DNA from: Dyella sp. ASV24
Lineage (GTDB): Bacteria; Pseudomonadota; Gammaproteobacteria; Xanthomonadales; Rhodanobacteraceae
DNA length: 52,011 nt
Direction of reading: 5' to 3'
Assembly (NCBI RefSeq): GCF_016428905.1
Contig: NZ_JAELTQ010000019.1
Coordinates: 1 to 52,011, forward strand
The translations under genes and the position numbers were made by a program. The notes beneath the pieces are model-generated. The model did no database searches, was not told where the DNA came from, and saw only the letters and a program-made list of their open reading frames with translations. Shown piece after piece: positions 40,432 through 47,851 of this stretch (the first letter of the stretch is position 1; each line of letters begins with the position of its first letter).

Positions 40432-40989
40432 ATGAGCCATTTGGCTGACGAACGCGATGAGCTGTCTCATCTGCTTACGCAGGTTGCCACCGGTAGCCAG
40501 GGCGCCTTTGCCGAACTCTATCGCCGCACCGCTGCGAAGCTGTTTGGTGTCTGCCTTCGCATGCTTGCTGATCATGGCGAAGCGGAAGAAGCGCTGCAGG
40601 AAATCTATACCACCGTGTGGCGCCGGGCCGAAAGCTTCGATGCGGGGCGGGCGAGCGCCATGACTTGGTTGATGGCGCTTGCTCGCAACAAAGTGATCGA
40701 TCGCTTGCGGCAGCGCCACGAGTATCGGCCGTCGCATTCTGTTGACTTGGATGATCTTATCGACGATCAACCGGGGCCGGCCAGCCGGGCCGAAGCTACC
40801 GACGAGTATCGGCGCCTGAGGGAGTGTCTTGATGCATTGGAACCCAAGCAGCGTCAGTCGGTGCGCGAAGCCTTTTTCTCGGGATCCACGTACAGCGAAC
40901 TCGCGGAGCGATGTCAGGTGCCGCTCGGCACGATGAAGAGCTGGATTCGCCGAGGGTTGTTGCAACTTCGCACGTGCCTTGACGCATGA
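40432..40989 (+). CDS. ECF-type RNA polymerase sigma factor (SigK-like)
   Basis: 185 residues from the ATG at 40432. Sigma region 2 (GAFAELYRRTAAKLFGVCLRMLADHGEAEEALQEIYTTVWRRAESFDAGRASAMTWLMALARNKVIDRLRQR) and region 4 (ECLDALEPKQRQSVREAFFSGSTYSELAERCQVPLGTMKSWIRRGLLQLRTCL) are both clear. The stop overlaps the ATG of the anti-sigma gene (ATGA, 40986-40989), the hallmark of an ECF/anti-sigma operon. It directs RNA polymerase to a small regulon, usually including its own operon and possibly the fasciclin gene. The frame is open back to 40288. Confidence 0.93.
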   Translation: MSHLADERDELSHLLTQVATGSQGAFAELYRRTAAKLFGVCLRMLADHGEAEEALQEIYTTVWRRAESFDAGRASAMTWLMALARNKVIDRLRQRHEYRPSHSVDLDDLIDDQPGPASRAEATDEYRRLRECLDALEPKQRQSVREAFFSGSTYSELAERCQVPLGTMKSWIRRGLLQLRTCLDA

Positions 40990-41726
40990 ATACGCCACTC
41001 GATAGCGACCGTTCGCAGCTTCGATATGCCGAGTATGTGCTCGGCGTGCTGGATGCCGATGCGCGTGCCGACGTGGTATCCGAGGTGCTAACCAGCGACG
41101 AGGCCGCTACCGCCGTGAATCTTTGGCATCGCCGATTGCAGCCCATGAGCGAAGAGATTTCGCCCGTCGAGCCGCCTGATCATGTATGGGCACGGATCCA
41201 GCAAGCTCTTAGATTCGACGTGCGAGAGCGAGCACGCATAGCGCCTGCGCGTCCTGGGCTGTGGGAGAACCTGCGCTTCTGGCACTGGATTGGATTGGGG
41301 GCCAGCACGCTGGCAGCCGCGTGTCTGTTGCTGCTGGTCATCACGACCGGTCCGCACATTGCACCGTCGTCACCTGCCGTTCCATTCATGGCGTCTTCCA
41401 TCGCACAGACGGACGGCCATGTGGGTTGGACGGCAACGATGGATATCCAGCAAGCACGCATCATCGTTGTGCCCGTGGCACCCGAATCGTTCACCCAGGG
41501 AAAGGCGCCTCAACTGTGGTTGGTGCCTTCCGGGCAGAAGCCGATCTCAGTCGGCATGATTGCTACCCATGCGCCCACCACGCTGAAGCTTGATCGCGCC
41601 TTGCTGGCGCGATTGGGTCCCACCGCCGCGCTCGCCGTGTCGGTGGAGCCCGTGGGGGGCTCACCCACCGGCCAGCCTACCGGGCCAATAATTGCAACTG
41701 GTGCTATTGGCGCGGCACAAGGTTGA
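40986..41726 (+). CDS. RskA-type anti-sigma factor
   Basis: 246 residues. The N-terminal cytoplasmic part (LRYAEYVLGVLDADARADVVSEVLTSDEAATAVNLWHRRLQPM) is the anti-sigma domain that binds the sigma factor. One membrane helix (LGASTLAAACLLLLVIT) lies at about residues 100-120. The periplasmic RskA domain carries GHVGWTATMDIQQARIIVVPVAP, APQLWLVPSGQKPISVGMI and TAALAVSVEPVGGSPTGQPTGPI. It holds the coupled sigma factor inactive until a periplasmic signal triggers release, usually by proteolysis. No ZAS zinc motif. Confidence 0.93.
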   Translation: MNTPLDSDRSQLRYAEYVLGVLDADARADVVSEVLTSDEAATAVNLWHRRLQPMSEEISPVEPPDHVWARIQQALRFDVRERARIAPARPGLWENLRFWHWIGLGASTLAAACLLLLVITTGPHIAPSSPAVPFMASSIAQTDGHVGWTATMDIQQARIIVVPVAPESFTQGKAPQLWLVPSGQKPISVGMIATHAPTTLKLDRALLARLGPTAALAVSVEPVGGSPTGQPTGPIIATGAIGAAQG

Positions 41727-41735
41727 GGGTATTGA

Positions 41736-41761
41736 TGTCGGCGTTCGATCCGTAGCCCAAA
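41736..41761 (+). repeat. Dispersed palindromic repeat, copy 12
   Basis: TGTCGGCGTTCGATCCGTAG core; begins 10 bp after the anti-sigma gene ends and 19 bp before the putative lipoprotein start. Confidence 0.55.
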
Positions 41762-41779
41762 TGCCTTCTTGAGGAAATC

Positions 41780-42078
41780 ATGGAGATCTCGCCGAGTTGG
41801 GTAGGGCCCGGTAAGGATTGGGTCATCGTTGGCATGGGGTTGCTTGCGTTGTTCGCGCTCGCGGGTTGTGCCACCTATGCGCCATTCCCGCCCCAGGCAA
41901 ACTTAAGACCACAACCGATACGGTGGTGCCCCTCAACAACCGAAGTCCAAGTGGGACCCAAAAATTCAACATCCTTACCAGGGTTGGGACGAGGGTGTTT
42001 CACTCATGCCCCGACGTAGGTGTCGTTCGATTTAAGGTCAGTCGCTATCGACGAATGGCCATCTGTCTGATGCGGTGA
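41780..42078 (+). pseudogene. Probable frameshifted small lipoprotein
   Basis: ATG at 41780 with GAGG upstream opens MEISPSWVGPGKDW, a hydrophobic helix and lipobox LFALAGCATYAPFPPQ, typical of a lipoprotein signal. Near 41895 the frame loses its character, while the +2 frame (GKLKTTTDTVVPLNNRSPSG) continues to a TGA at 42078. That stop lies immediately before the next dispersed repeat (42079), as stops do elsewhere in the cassette pattern. A one-base indel would join them. The uninterrupted frame from 41780 ends at 42019. Function unknown. Confidence 0.45.
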
Positions 42079-42104
42079 CATCAATGTTCGACCCAAGGCG
42101 GACG
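42079..42104 (+). repeat. Dispersed palindromic repeat, copy 13
   Basis: TTCGACCCAAGGCGGACG core, left arm altered. Abuts the stop of the putative frameshifted lipoprotein. The following gene is on the opposite strand, an exception to the usual arrangement. Confidence 0.6.
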
Positions 42105-42139
42105 GGAGCCAAGTTGATTCCGTCCATCTCAGTGTCGCG

Positions 42140-42643
42140 CTACGGTTCCCAGTGCTGGCCGCAGCACGGGCAGGCAAGGCTGGGATCATCGGCGTCGAGA
42201 TCGTTCAGCAGAATCGTGACGTTGGTATCGCAGGCGTCGCATATGCGGTCTAAGGGGATGAGCATGTGCGCTTGCTCGCGCCGCCGTGGGTATCCCTCCA
42301 CATCTTGGTCATCCAGGCAGACGACGTCGGTGTATCCGTGTTCGAAGCGTTCGGCGATCCCTGGTACGCCGGTCAGCAGCGAGGGCAACAGGCGGCGCGC
42401 GTCGATGGGGTCGGTGGTTGCCCATTGCCGGCCCAGCATCTCCGCCTGATCAAAAAGATCATTCCAGCCTGAGCGGTTGCGTGCGCTGTTGTCCGACTGT
42501 GACAAGGCCAGCGCGACGCTTCGGTCGCTCAAGCAGATCGTTCGCGCGAGCAGATCCAACCGGTCGAATTTTTTCGCGCGGGCGTCGACGGCTGGTGCCG
42601 AGGTGGCACCAAGACCCGGATGTGACCGGTAAGTGGCGTGCAT
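42140..42643 (-). CDS. Hypothetical protein with C-terminal zinc-ribbon-like motif
   Basis: 167 residues. The centre reads DLFDQAEMLGRQWATTDPIDARRLLPSLLTGVPGIAERFEHGYTDVVCLDDQDVEGYPRR and the C-terminus ICDACDTNVTILLNDLDADDPSLACPCCGQHWEP, with two CxxC pairs suggesting a zinc ribbon. No named family was recognised. The ATG at 42643 is the natural start. The gene stands alone between the repeat copy at 42079 and two small unknown genes on the plus strand. Confidence 0.65.
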   Translation of the reverse strand: MHATYRSHPGLGATSAPAVDARAKKFDRLDLLARTICLSDRSVALALSQSDNSARNRSGWNDLFDQAEMLGRQWATTDPIDARRLLPSLLTGVPGIAERFEHGYTDVVCLDDQDVEGYPRRREQAHMLIPLDRICDACDTNVTILLNDLDADDPSLACPCCGQHWEP

Positions 42644-42924
42644 AGCGATGTCCCCCTGTCGTGCTCAAGTCGAGCGGGCACGACGCGGTTCGCACCGTGC
42701 TTGGGAGGCAGTGTAGGAACCGGCTAGGTGGGCGGATGCCCGGATTCGGCCAAGGGATGCGCAGATTCGGCATCCGTCTGGGGTCTCCCCCGCACGGAGA
42801 TGCTGCCGGGATCGTCACGCTGGCGACTACGTAGGCTCGGTTATGTTTGCCTGGTTGTGGTTGTTGCGTCAGCGAGAAGGTCACCGTGACGCAACAACGT
42901 GTCATCACCGACAGGAGTGGGCTC

Positions 42925-43161
42925 ATGCTTGTCGACGTTTATCAAAGCAGCACCGATGCCGCGTGGTTCGTCGCCGTTGCGACGGGTAACCCGTTGGCGT
43001 TTGCGCGCGTGCCGAGCGACCCGGTGCTGGTGGATCCGCAGCTGTTTCTGCAAGGCGCTGATCTGGCTTCCAGCAATGAGTTCATTGGGCTGGATACGGC
43101 CGCGGTAGTGCAGCAGGTGGCGGACAAGGGGTTTGCCTTGTTCAAAGCGGGCCTGAGGTGA
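42925..43161 (+). CDS. Small hypothetical protein
   Basis: 78 residues from the ATG at 42925, with CAGGAG about eight bases upstream. MLVDVYQSSTDAAWFVAVATGNPLAFARVP and a helical end EFIGLDTAAVVQQVADKGFALFKAGLR suggest a small alpha/beta domain. A similar overall layout is known in small uncharacterised proteobacterial proteins, but no family is assigned. The frame is open upstream to 42847. Same direction as the next small gene, 58 bp away. Confidence 0.65.
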   Translation: MLVDVYQSSTDAAWFVAVATGNPLAFARVPSDPVLVDPQLFLQGADLASSNEFIGLDTAAVVQQVADKGFALFKAGLR

Positions 43162-43219
43162 CGCCGGGCCACCACGCGGCAGCTTCATGTCGGCAGAAAC
43201 GCAGTGTCAGGAGGTCGTC

Positions 43220-43450
43220 ATGTCCATCGATTCCACGCCAGGCTTGGGAAATACCTCTCTTGATGCGTTGATCCTCCGGGCTGTCGTGCGGAAGCTGCTG
43301 CAGAAGGGCGTGCTTTCTTCGGACGATGTGCGCGCGTTGTTGCTGGAGGCGACGGAGCACCTCGATACGGTGGTAGGCAATAACCTCACCGTTGAAGAGG
43401 CCCGGAGTATGGTCAAGGGAGACCTGGCGTCTTTCCTGGGATCTTCGTAA
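43220..43450 (+). CDS. Small hypothetical helical protein
   Basis: 76 residues from the ATG at 43220, with AGGAGG six bases upstream. The sequence is mostly helical (LDALILRAVVRKLLQKGVLSSDDVRALLLEATEHLDTVVG, then TVEEARSMVKGDLASFLGS). Similar short two-helix proteins are common in this group without known role. It may be co-transcribed with the gene at 42925. No family name. Confidence 0.6.
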   Translation: MSIDSTPGLGNTSLDALILRAVVRKLLQKGVLSSDDVRALLLEATEHLDTVVGNNLTVEEARSMVKGDLASFLGSS

Positions 43451-43592
43451 TGGGCTCGGTGGCCACGTGTTGACCTGTCGGCTCCGGTCACCTATGGTCC
43501 AAGGCATGAACGCTACATGCGCCCGATGCTCGCTGATTATTCGCGCCACACCTTCTTTGGTGGGTTAGCGCGCGTTCTTCGGTCGCCAATGA

Positions 43593-43619
43593 AACCCGCC
43601 CTTGAGGCGGGTTCTTTTT
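43593..43619 (+). terminator. Intrinsic terminator
   Basis: AACCCGCC / GGCGGGTT stem with a five-base loop, followed by CTTTTT. Ends transcription of the upstream small genes before the P-loop kinase gene at 43660. Confidence 0.85.
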
Positions 43620-43659
43620 ATCCGACTCCTGGGTACCCCAAGCAGCACAGGAGTTACTC

Positions 43660-44178
43660 ATGCAAACCGACCACCTTCACCCTTCCGCACTGCATCTGGT
43701 GTGCGGAAAGATTGCCTCGGGCAAGTCGACGTTGACGCGTCAATTGGCCAGCCGCGCGCATACCGTGCTGATCAGCGAGGATGCCTGGCTATCGCTGCTT
43801 TACACCGATGAGATCCGTAATCTGAGTGATTACGTGCGGCGCTCGGGCCAGTTGCGCAGTGCGCTTGGGCCGCATGTCGAATCGCTGCTTCGGGCCGGCG
43901 TGTCGGTGGTGCTCGATTTTCCGGCGAATACGGTGGGCCATCGTCGGTGGATGAAGGACATCATCGATCGATCGGGCGCCGAGCATCAGTTGCACTACCT
44001 CGATGTCCCGGATGAGCTCTGTAAGCAGCGATTGCGGACCCGCAACTCGGAGGGCTCGCATCCTTTCGCACCGACGGATGCCGAGTTTGACGAGATCAGT
44101 CGGCACTTTGTGGCACCCGTCGCCGAAGAGGGTTTTCGCGTGGTGCGTTATGCGTCGCTGGCAGAGGAGGGAGGCTGA
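43660..44178 (+). CDS. P-loop kinase-like ATPase (AAA/zeta-toxin-like)
   Basis: 172 residues. Walker A CGKIASGKST near residue 20, then SEDAWLSLLY, a VVLDFPANTVGHRRWMKDII strand-helix pair and a lid region RLRTRNSEGSHPFAPTDAEFDEISRHF. This is the small-molecule-kinase branch of P-loop NTPases that includes chloramphenicol-phosphotransferase and zeta-toxin-like proteins. Stand-alone members phosphorylate small molecules or unknown targets. No antitoxin-like partner is adjacent, which argues against a toxin-antitoxin pair. ATG at 43660 with CAGGAG upstream. Confidence 0.87.
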   Translation: MQTDHLHPSALHLVCGKIASGKSTLTRQLASRAHTVLISEDAWLSLLYTDEIRNLSDYVRRSGQLRSALGPHVESLLRAGVSVVLDFPANTVGHRRWMKDIIDRSGAEHQLHYLDVPDELCKQRLRTRNSEGSHPFAPTDAEFDEISRHFVAPVAEEGFRVVRYASLAEEGG

Positions 44179-44218
44179 TCGCGATGGCTTTCGGGGGGTC
44201 GTCGTTCGGCTCCGGTCG

Positions 44219-44941
44219 TTATGCCTTCTCAACGGCGCCCGCCGCCTGGGCGAGTGCGCGTTGCATGGCGTCACCTTTGCGCTCGCTGTAACGGCTGACC
44301 AGATAGTCACTGCGTCCTCGCACCATCAGGGTGAACTTCATGAGTTCTTCCATGACGTCGACCACGCGGTCGTAGAACGGGGAGGGCTTCATCCGCCCGT
44401 GCTCGTCGAATTCCTGCCAGGCCTTGGCCACCGAGGACTGGTTGGGGATGGTCACCATGCGCATCCACCGGCCCAACACCCTCAGCGTGTTCACCACGTT
44501 GAACGACTGGGAGCCGCCGCACACCTGCATAACTGCAAGCGTTCGTCCCTGCGTGGGGCGAACGCTGCCATCTTCGAGGGGTAGCCAATCGATCTGGTTT
44601 TTGAAGACGCCGGTGATGGTGCCGTGGCGCTCGGGGCTCACCCACACCTGTCCTTCCGACCAGATCGACCACTCGCGCAGGCGCTGCACGTCGGGATGGC
44701 TGGCGGGCACGCTGTCGAGCATCGGCAACGTGTGGGGATCGAACACCCGTGTCTCGGCCCCGAGGTGCTGCAGGATGCGCTCAGCTTCCAGGGCCAGCTT
44801 GCGGGAGAAGGATTGGGGCCGCAGCGAGCCGTAGAGGATCAGGATGCGCGGCGGGTGGCTGGCATCCTCGGCGGTGCTGAGCCTGGGGCTGTCCGGACGG
44901 GGAAGCAGGTCGAGTTCGAGATGGGGTAGATCCTGAGTCAT
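44219..44941 (-). CDS. arsH: ArsH, NADPH-dependent FMN reductase/organoarsenical oxidase
   Basis: 240 residues. The flavodoxin-like FMN-binding start [39 protein letters not shown] and the ArsH signatures [49 protein letters not shown] and [38 protein letters not shown] are all clear. ArsH uses NADPH to oxidise trivalent methyl/aromatic arsenicals or reduce metals. It is divergent from arsR with only 40 bp between the starts, so the ArsR repressor probably controls both. The final residues are a helical tail typical of the family. Confidence 0.95.
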   Translation of the reverse strand: MTQDLPHLELDLLPRPDSPRLSTAEDASHPPRILILYGSLRPQSFSRKLALEAERILQHLGAETRVFDPHTLPMLDSVPASHPDVQRLREWSIWSEGQVWVSPERHGTITGVFKNQIDWLPLEDGSVRPTQGRTLAVMQVCGGSQSFNVVNTLRVLGRWMRMVTIPNQSSVAKAWQEFDEHGRMKPSPFYDRVVDVMEELMKFTLMVRGRSDYLVSRYSERKGDAMQRALAQAAGAVEKA

Positions 44942-44945
44942 GGGC

Positions 44946-44981
44946 TTGTCGGTGATTCAATATTTCGACTATTCTAGTTTT
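44946..44981 (+). promoter_or_regulatory. arsR promoter, probably leaderless
   Basis: TTGTCG (-35), 18 bp, TATTCT (-10) and then only six bases to the arsR ATG. No ribosome binding site lies between. An ATTCAATATTTCGACTATTC stretch here resembles the AT-rich ArsR operators. ArsH expression would start from the same 40-bp gap in the other direction. Confidence 0.5.
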
Positions 44982-45323
44982 ATGGAAACGAATGACGCAA
45001 TCGCCGCCTTGACCGCCCTGGGCCACGCCAAGCGGCTGGCCATCTTCCGTTTGCTGGTGGTCGCCGGCCCTGTGGGCCGCATGGCCGGGGACATCGGGGA
45101 TGAGCTCGGCATGCCAGGGGCCACGCTGTCTTTCCATCTGAAAGAGCTGGCGAATGCGGGGCTGATTACGGCCGAGCCGCAAGGACGGTTTGTCTGTTAT
45201 CGCGCGGCTTTCGACGCCATGAACGGGCTGATTGCCTACCTCACCTACAACTGCTGCGCCGGCAGCACGGGGGCGGCCTGTACACCGGGAAGCGCCATCT
45301 GTCAGCCCGGCGATGGCTGCTGA
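44982..45323 (+). CDS. arsR: ArsR, arsenic-responsive repressor
   Basis: 113 residues. Winged helix-turn-helix: AIAALTALGHAKRLAIFRLLVVAGPVGRMAGDIGDELGMPGATLSFHLKELANAGLITAEPQGRFVCYRA. Instead of the classical CxCxxC in the DNA-binding helix, the cysteines lie at the C-terminus (YNCCAGSTGAACTPG, AICQPGDGC), as in the AfArsR type, where a CC pair and a later Cys bind arsenite. The ATG at 44982 is preferred; the frame extends upstream to 44940 over the promoter. First gene of arsR-arsC-acr3; arsH is divergent. Confidence 0.93.
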   Translation: METNDAIAALTALGHAKRLAIFRLLVVAGPVGRMAGDIGDELGMPGATLSFHLKELANAGLITAEPQGRFVCYRAAFDAMNGLIAYLTYNCCAGSTGAACTPGSAICQPGDGC

Positions 45324-45342
45324 CTTCTCCGGGGAGAATGCT

Positions 45343-45855
45343 GTGACTCATCGCGTCTTATTTGTCTGCACGGGCAACTCCGCCCGCAGTGTGTTGGCCG
45401 AGGCCACGTTGCGTGCCTGGGATGGCGCGCGGTTCGAGGCATTCAGTGCAGGCAGTCAGCCCACCGGCCGCATCAACCCTTACGCATTGGACACGCTGGT
45501 CGCTGCTGGCATGTCTACGATGGGTTTGCGCAGCAAGTCATGGGATGAGTTCTCCGGCGACAACGCGGAACCGATGGATCTGGTGATTACGGTGTGCGAC
45601 AGCGCAGCCTCCGAACCTTGCCCGGTGTTCTTTGGTGATTTCGTGCGCACCCATTGGGGTTTGCCTGATCCGGCAGCGGTGGACGGCAGCGACGCCGACA
45701 AGCGCGCGGCGTTTGCACAGGCGCACGCCACCATCAAGGCGCGCCTCATGGCCTTTCTCACGCTACCCGCGGAGACCTGGACTGATCGGGATGCATTGAA
45801 GACCGCATTGGATCGCATTGGCTTCATCCAGTCCGAAGACGCCGTCCATGGCTGA
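45343..45855 (+). CDS. arsC: Arsenate reductase, LMW-PTPase type
   Basis: 170 residues from a GTG at 45343, chosen because GGGGAG lies six bases upstream and the protein then begins MTHRVLFVCTGNSARS, the family start; an ATG at 45313 is in frame. The active-site loop CTGNSARS (C-x5-R-S), ITVCDSAASEPCPVF (redox cysteines) and HWGLPDPAAVDGSD (catalytic Asp-Pro loop) identify a thioredoxin-coupled low-molecular-weight-phosphatase-like arsenate reductase. It converts arsenate to arsenite for export by the next gene. The 3' end overlaps acr3 by eight bases. Confidence 0.94.
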   Translation: MTHRVLFVCTGNSARSVLAEATLRAWDGARFEAFSAGSQPTGRINPYALDTLVAAGMSTMGLRSKSWDEFSGDNAEPMDLVITVCDSAASEPCPVFFGDFVRTHWGLPDPAAVDGSDADKRAAFAQAHATIKARLMAFLTLPAETWTDRDALKTALDRIGFIQSEDAVHG

Positions 45856-46921
45856 GTCCGCAGCCACGCGGCCAGCCATCGGATTCTTCGAGCGCACGCT
45901 CACGCTCTGGGTGGCCGCATGCATCGTGTTGGGCACGGCGCTTGGTCATTGGCTGCCCGCACCGTTTGCCGTGCTCGGTGCGATGGAGATCGCCAAGGTC
46001 AATCTGCCGATCGCGGTGCTTATCTGGCTGATGATCGTGCCCATGCTGTTGAAGATCGACCTCGGCGCCATGCGTCAGCTTGGCCGACACTGGAAAGGCA
46101 TGGGCGTCACCCTGTTCATCAATTGGGCGGTGAAGCCGTTCTCGATGGCGCTGCTGGCGTGGTTGTTCCTTCGGCATGTCTTTGCGGCTTATCTCCCGGC
46201 GGAACACGTGGATAGCTACGTGGCGGGCCTGATCCTGCTGGCGGCGGCGCCATGCACGGCCATGGTGTTTGTGTGGAGCAACCTGTGCGGCGGAGAGCCC
46301 ACCTTCACGCTCGGTCAGGTGGCCATCAACGACGGCATCATGGTGGTGGCATTCGCACCACTGGTGGCGCTGCTTTTGGGTGTGTCGGCTATCACCGTGC
46401 CGTGGATGACCTTGATGTTGTCCGTGGGGCTTTACATCGTGGTGCCGGTGATCGGGGCGACGTTGCTGCGTCGTGTGATCCTCGCGCGCGGCGGCGAGCG
46501 AGCATTGGCCGAATACCTGCGCCGACTGGGGCCGGTATCGCTTGGCGCGTTGTTGGTCACGCTGACGCTGCTGTTCGGATTCCAGGGAAAACAGATCCTC
46601 GCGCAGCCGCTGATCATCGCCATGCTCGCGGTGCCGATCCTGGTGCAGGTCTACTTCACCTCAGGCCTGGCTTACCTGTTGAACCGTTGGCTGGGCGTCG
46701 AGCACTGCGTGGCCGGACCATCCGCCTTGATCGGGGCCAGCAACTTCTTCGAGCTTGCGGTGGCCGCTGCCGTCAGCTTGTTTGGCCTGAACTCGGGCGC
46801 GGCACTGGCGACGGTGGTCGGCGTACTGGTGGAAGTACCGGTGATGTTGTCCGTGGTGCGTATCGTCAATCGCTCCAGGGCCTGGTACGAAACGCCCCGC
46901 GTAGGGCGGCGCACCGCCTGA
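45848..46921 (+). CDS. acr3: Acr3 family arsenite efflux permease
   Basis: 357 residues with ten membrane helices. The Acr3 signature LAAAPCTAMVFVWSNLCGGEPTFTLGQVAINDGIMVVAFAPL includes the essential cysteine, and a second block GPSALIGASNFFELAVAAAVSLFGLNSGAALATVVGVLVEVPVMLSVVRIVNRSR follows in the second half. Acr3 exports arsenite by proton antiport. It starts at the ATG at 45848, eight bases inside arsC, so translation is coupled. With ArsR, ArsC and ArsH this completes an arsenic resistance cluster. Confidence 0.95.
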   Translation: MAESAATRPAIGFFERTLTLWVAACIVLGTALGHWLPAPFAVLGAMEIAKVNLPIAVLIWLMIVPMLLKIDLGAMRQLGRHWKGMGVTLFINWAVKPFSMALLAWLFLRHVFAAYLPAEHVDSYVAGLILLAAAPCTAMVFVWSNLCGGEPTFTLGQVAINDGIMVVAFAPLVALLLGVSAITVPWMTLMLSVGLYIVVPVIGATLLRRVILARGGERALAEYLRRLGPVSLGALLVTLTLLFGFQGKQILAQPLIIAMLAVPILVQVYFTSGLAYLLNRWLGVEHCVAGPSALIGASNFFELAVAAAVSLFGLNSGAALATVVGVLVEVPVMLSVVRIVNRSRAWYETPRVGRRTA

Positions 46922-46951
46922 TGCGTGTGCGGGCGATGCCATCGCCCAGCG

Positions 46952-47488
46952 TCATGGTCCCGTTGCGTTGTGAGCAACCGCCCGGCCCGACGCCGCGTCT
47001 GCATGAAGGGTCTGCGTGACTGGCGCCAGTGATGACTTCACCAAGGTGGCTTCCTGATTGAGGCAATCGGGTGGCGACAGGGGGTAGTTGCTGAGCACCA
47101 GCTTGCATGACCAGATGATCTCGGCGCCTTCCTTGCCGTTTCGTTCCGTGGGGATAAGCACCAGCACGGGGTCGGGGCTCGCACCCGTGTTGCGGGTGTG
47201 CAGCGTAATGAGCCCGCCATCGGCAATCTCCGCATACGCGATATAGGTACCGATCGACGCGGCGGGGTTGTAGTGCAAGTCGGTGGAGTGAATCTCCGCC
47301 AGCCCACCACGCACCGTGGCCGCCTCAAGCACCACGTCCTTCAATGCGTCGGCATCCTTCAGGGCGGCTGCGATGTGCTGCCTGGGGCCAAAACCCCGCC
47401 AGACAAGAACCGTCACGGTGACGATCACCATGACGCTCATCATCGCAATCAGCACGTTGAGCATGGACAGTCGACGTAGCTTGAGCAT
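46952..47488 (-). CDS. Pilin-like protein with a single N-terminal helix
   Basis: 178 residues with AGGGCG before the ATG at 47488. An N-terminal hydrophobic helix (MLNVLIAMMSVMVIVTVTVLVW) is followed by a region like a major-pilin globular domain: AAALKDADALKDVVLEAATVRGGLAE, IGTYIAYAEIADGGLITLHTRNTGASPDPVLVLIPT, and IIWSCKLVLSNYPLSPPDCLNQE with the two cysteines of a D-region disulphide. It lacks a recognisable type IV prepilin cleavage site (Gly before Phe/Met with Glu at +5), so it is pilin-like rather than a confirmed pilin. No other pilus genes lie nearby. Confidence 0.6.
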   Translation of the reverse strand: MLKLRRLSMLNVLIAMMSVMVIVTVTVLVWRGFGPRQHIAAALKDADALKDVVLEAATVRGGLAEIHSTDLHYNPAASIGTYIAYAEIADGGLITLHTRNTGASPDPVLVLIPTERNGKEGAEIIWSCKLVLSNYPLSPPDCLNQEATLVKSSLAPVTQTLHADAASGRAVAHNATGP

Positions 47489-47557
47489 GATCTGCGCCCT
47501 TATTCGATCACGGCGGGCTTATTGGACAGGTCAGCTTTCGAGTCTAACCTGATCACG

Positions 47558-47576
47558 GTGTAGATGTGGTCTACAC
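47558..47576. promoter_or_regulatory. Palindrome GTGTAGA-TGTGG-TCTACAC
   Basis: Perfect 7-bp inverted repeat about 70 bp upstream of the pilin-like gene and 275 bp upstream of GH30. Operator or hairpin; no cognate regulator adjacent. Confidence 0.35.
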
Positions 47577-47691
47577 GCCCAACGCCCTGTTCGCTCGTTG
47601 TTTTTGGCCAGTCTCGGCAGCGTTTAGAGCCGTCAAACGGAGCATGCGTTAATCTGCACCTGTCTGTTCAGGGTGATCACAGGAGCGCAGG

Positions 47692-47717
47692 TGTCTTCTC
47701 TCGACTCAAGACGGACG
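47692..47717 (+). repeat. Dispersed palindromic repeat, copy 14
   Basis: TGTCTTCTCTCGACTCAAGA core followed by CGGACG; 134 bp upstream of the GH30 gene. Confidence 0.55.
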
Positions 47718-47851
47718 TTATGGACGGCGCATCCCGGCCGCTGGAGACGACCTTGCCTGGCGGCTCGAATCTGCCCCTGTTTGGATGCGCAAGCCTAGGA
47801 ACTTCGTGATACGAGTGGACTGCAACATGATTGAAGGGCTTTGCGCACGCT

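Larger units (their letters stand above)
47489..47851. other. Divergent intergenic region with palindrome and repeat
   Basis: About 360 bp between the pilin-like gene and GH30 gene. It holds a perfect palindrome (47558) and a copy of the dispersed repeat (47692). Short frames inside lack support. Confidence 0.4.

Noticed and set aside
43660-44178. Zeta-toxin of a toxin-antitoxin system
   Set aside because: Only the P-loop kinase fold is shared; the gene has its own terminator upstream and no epsilon-like partner.
6328-47717. CRISPR array
   Set aside because: The repeats are scattered over 41 kb with genes between them, not regularly spaced, and no cas genes were seen.
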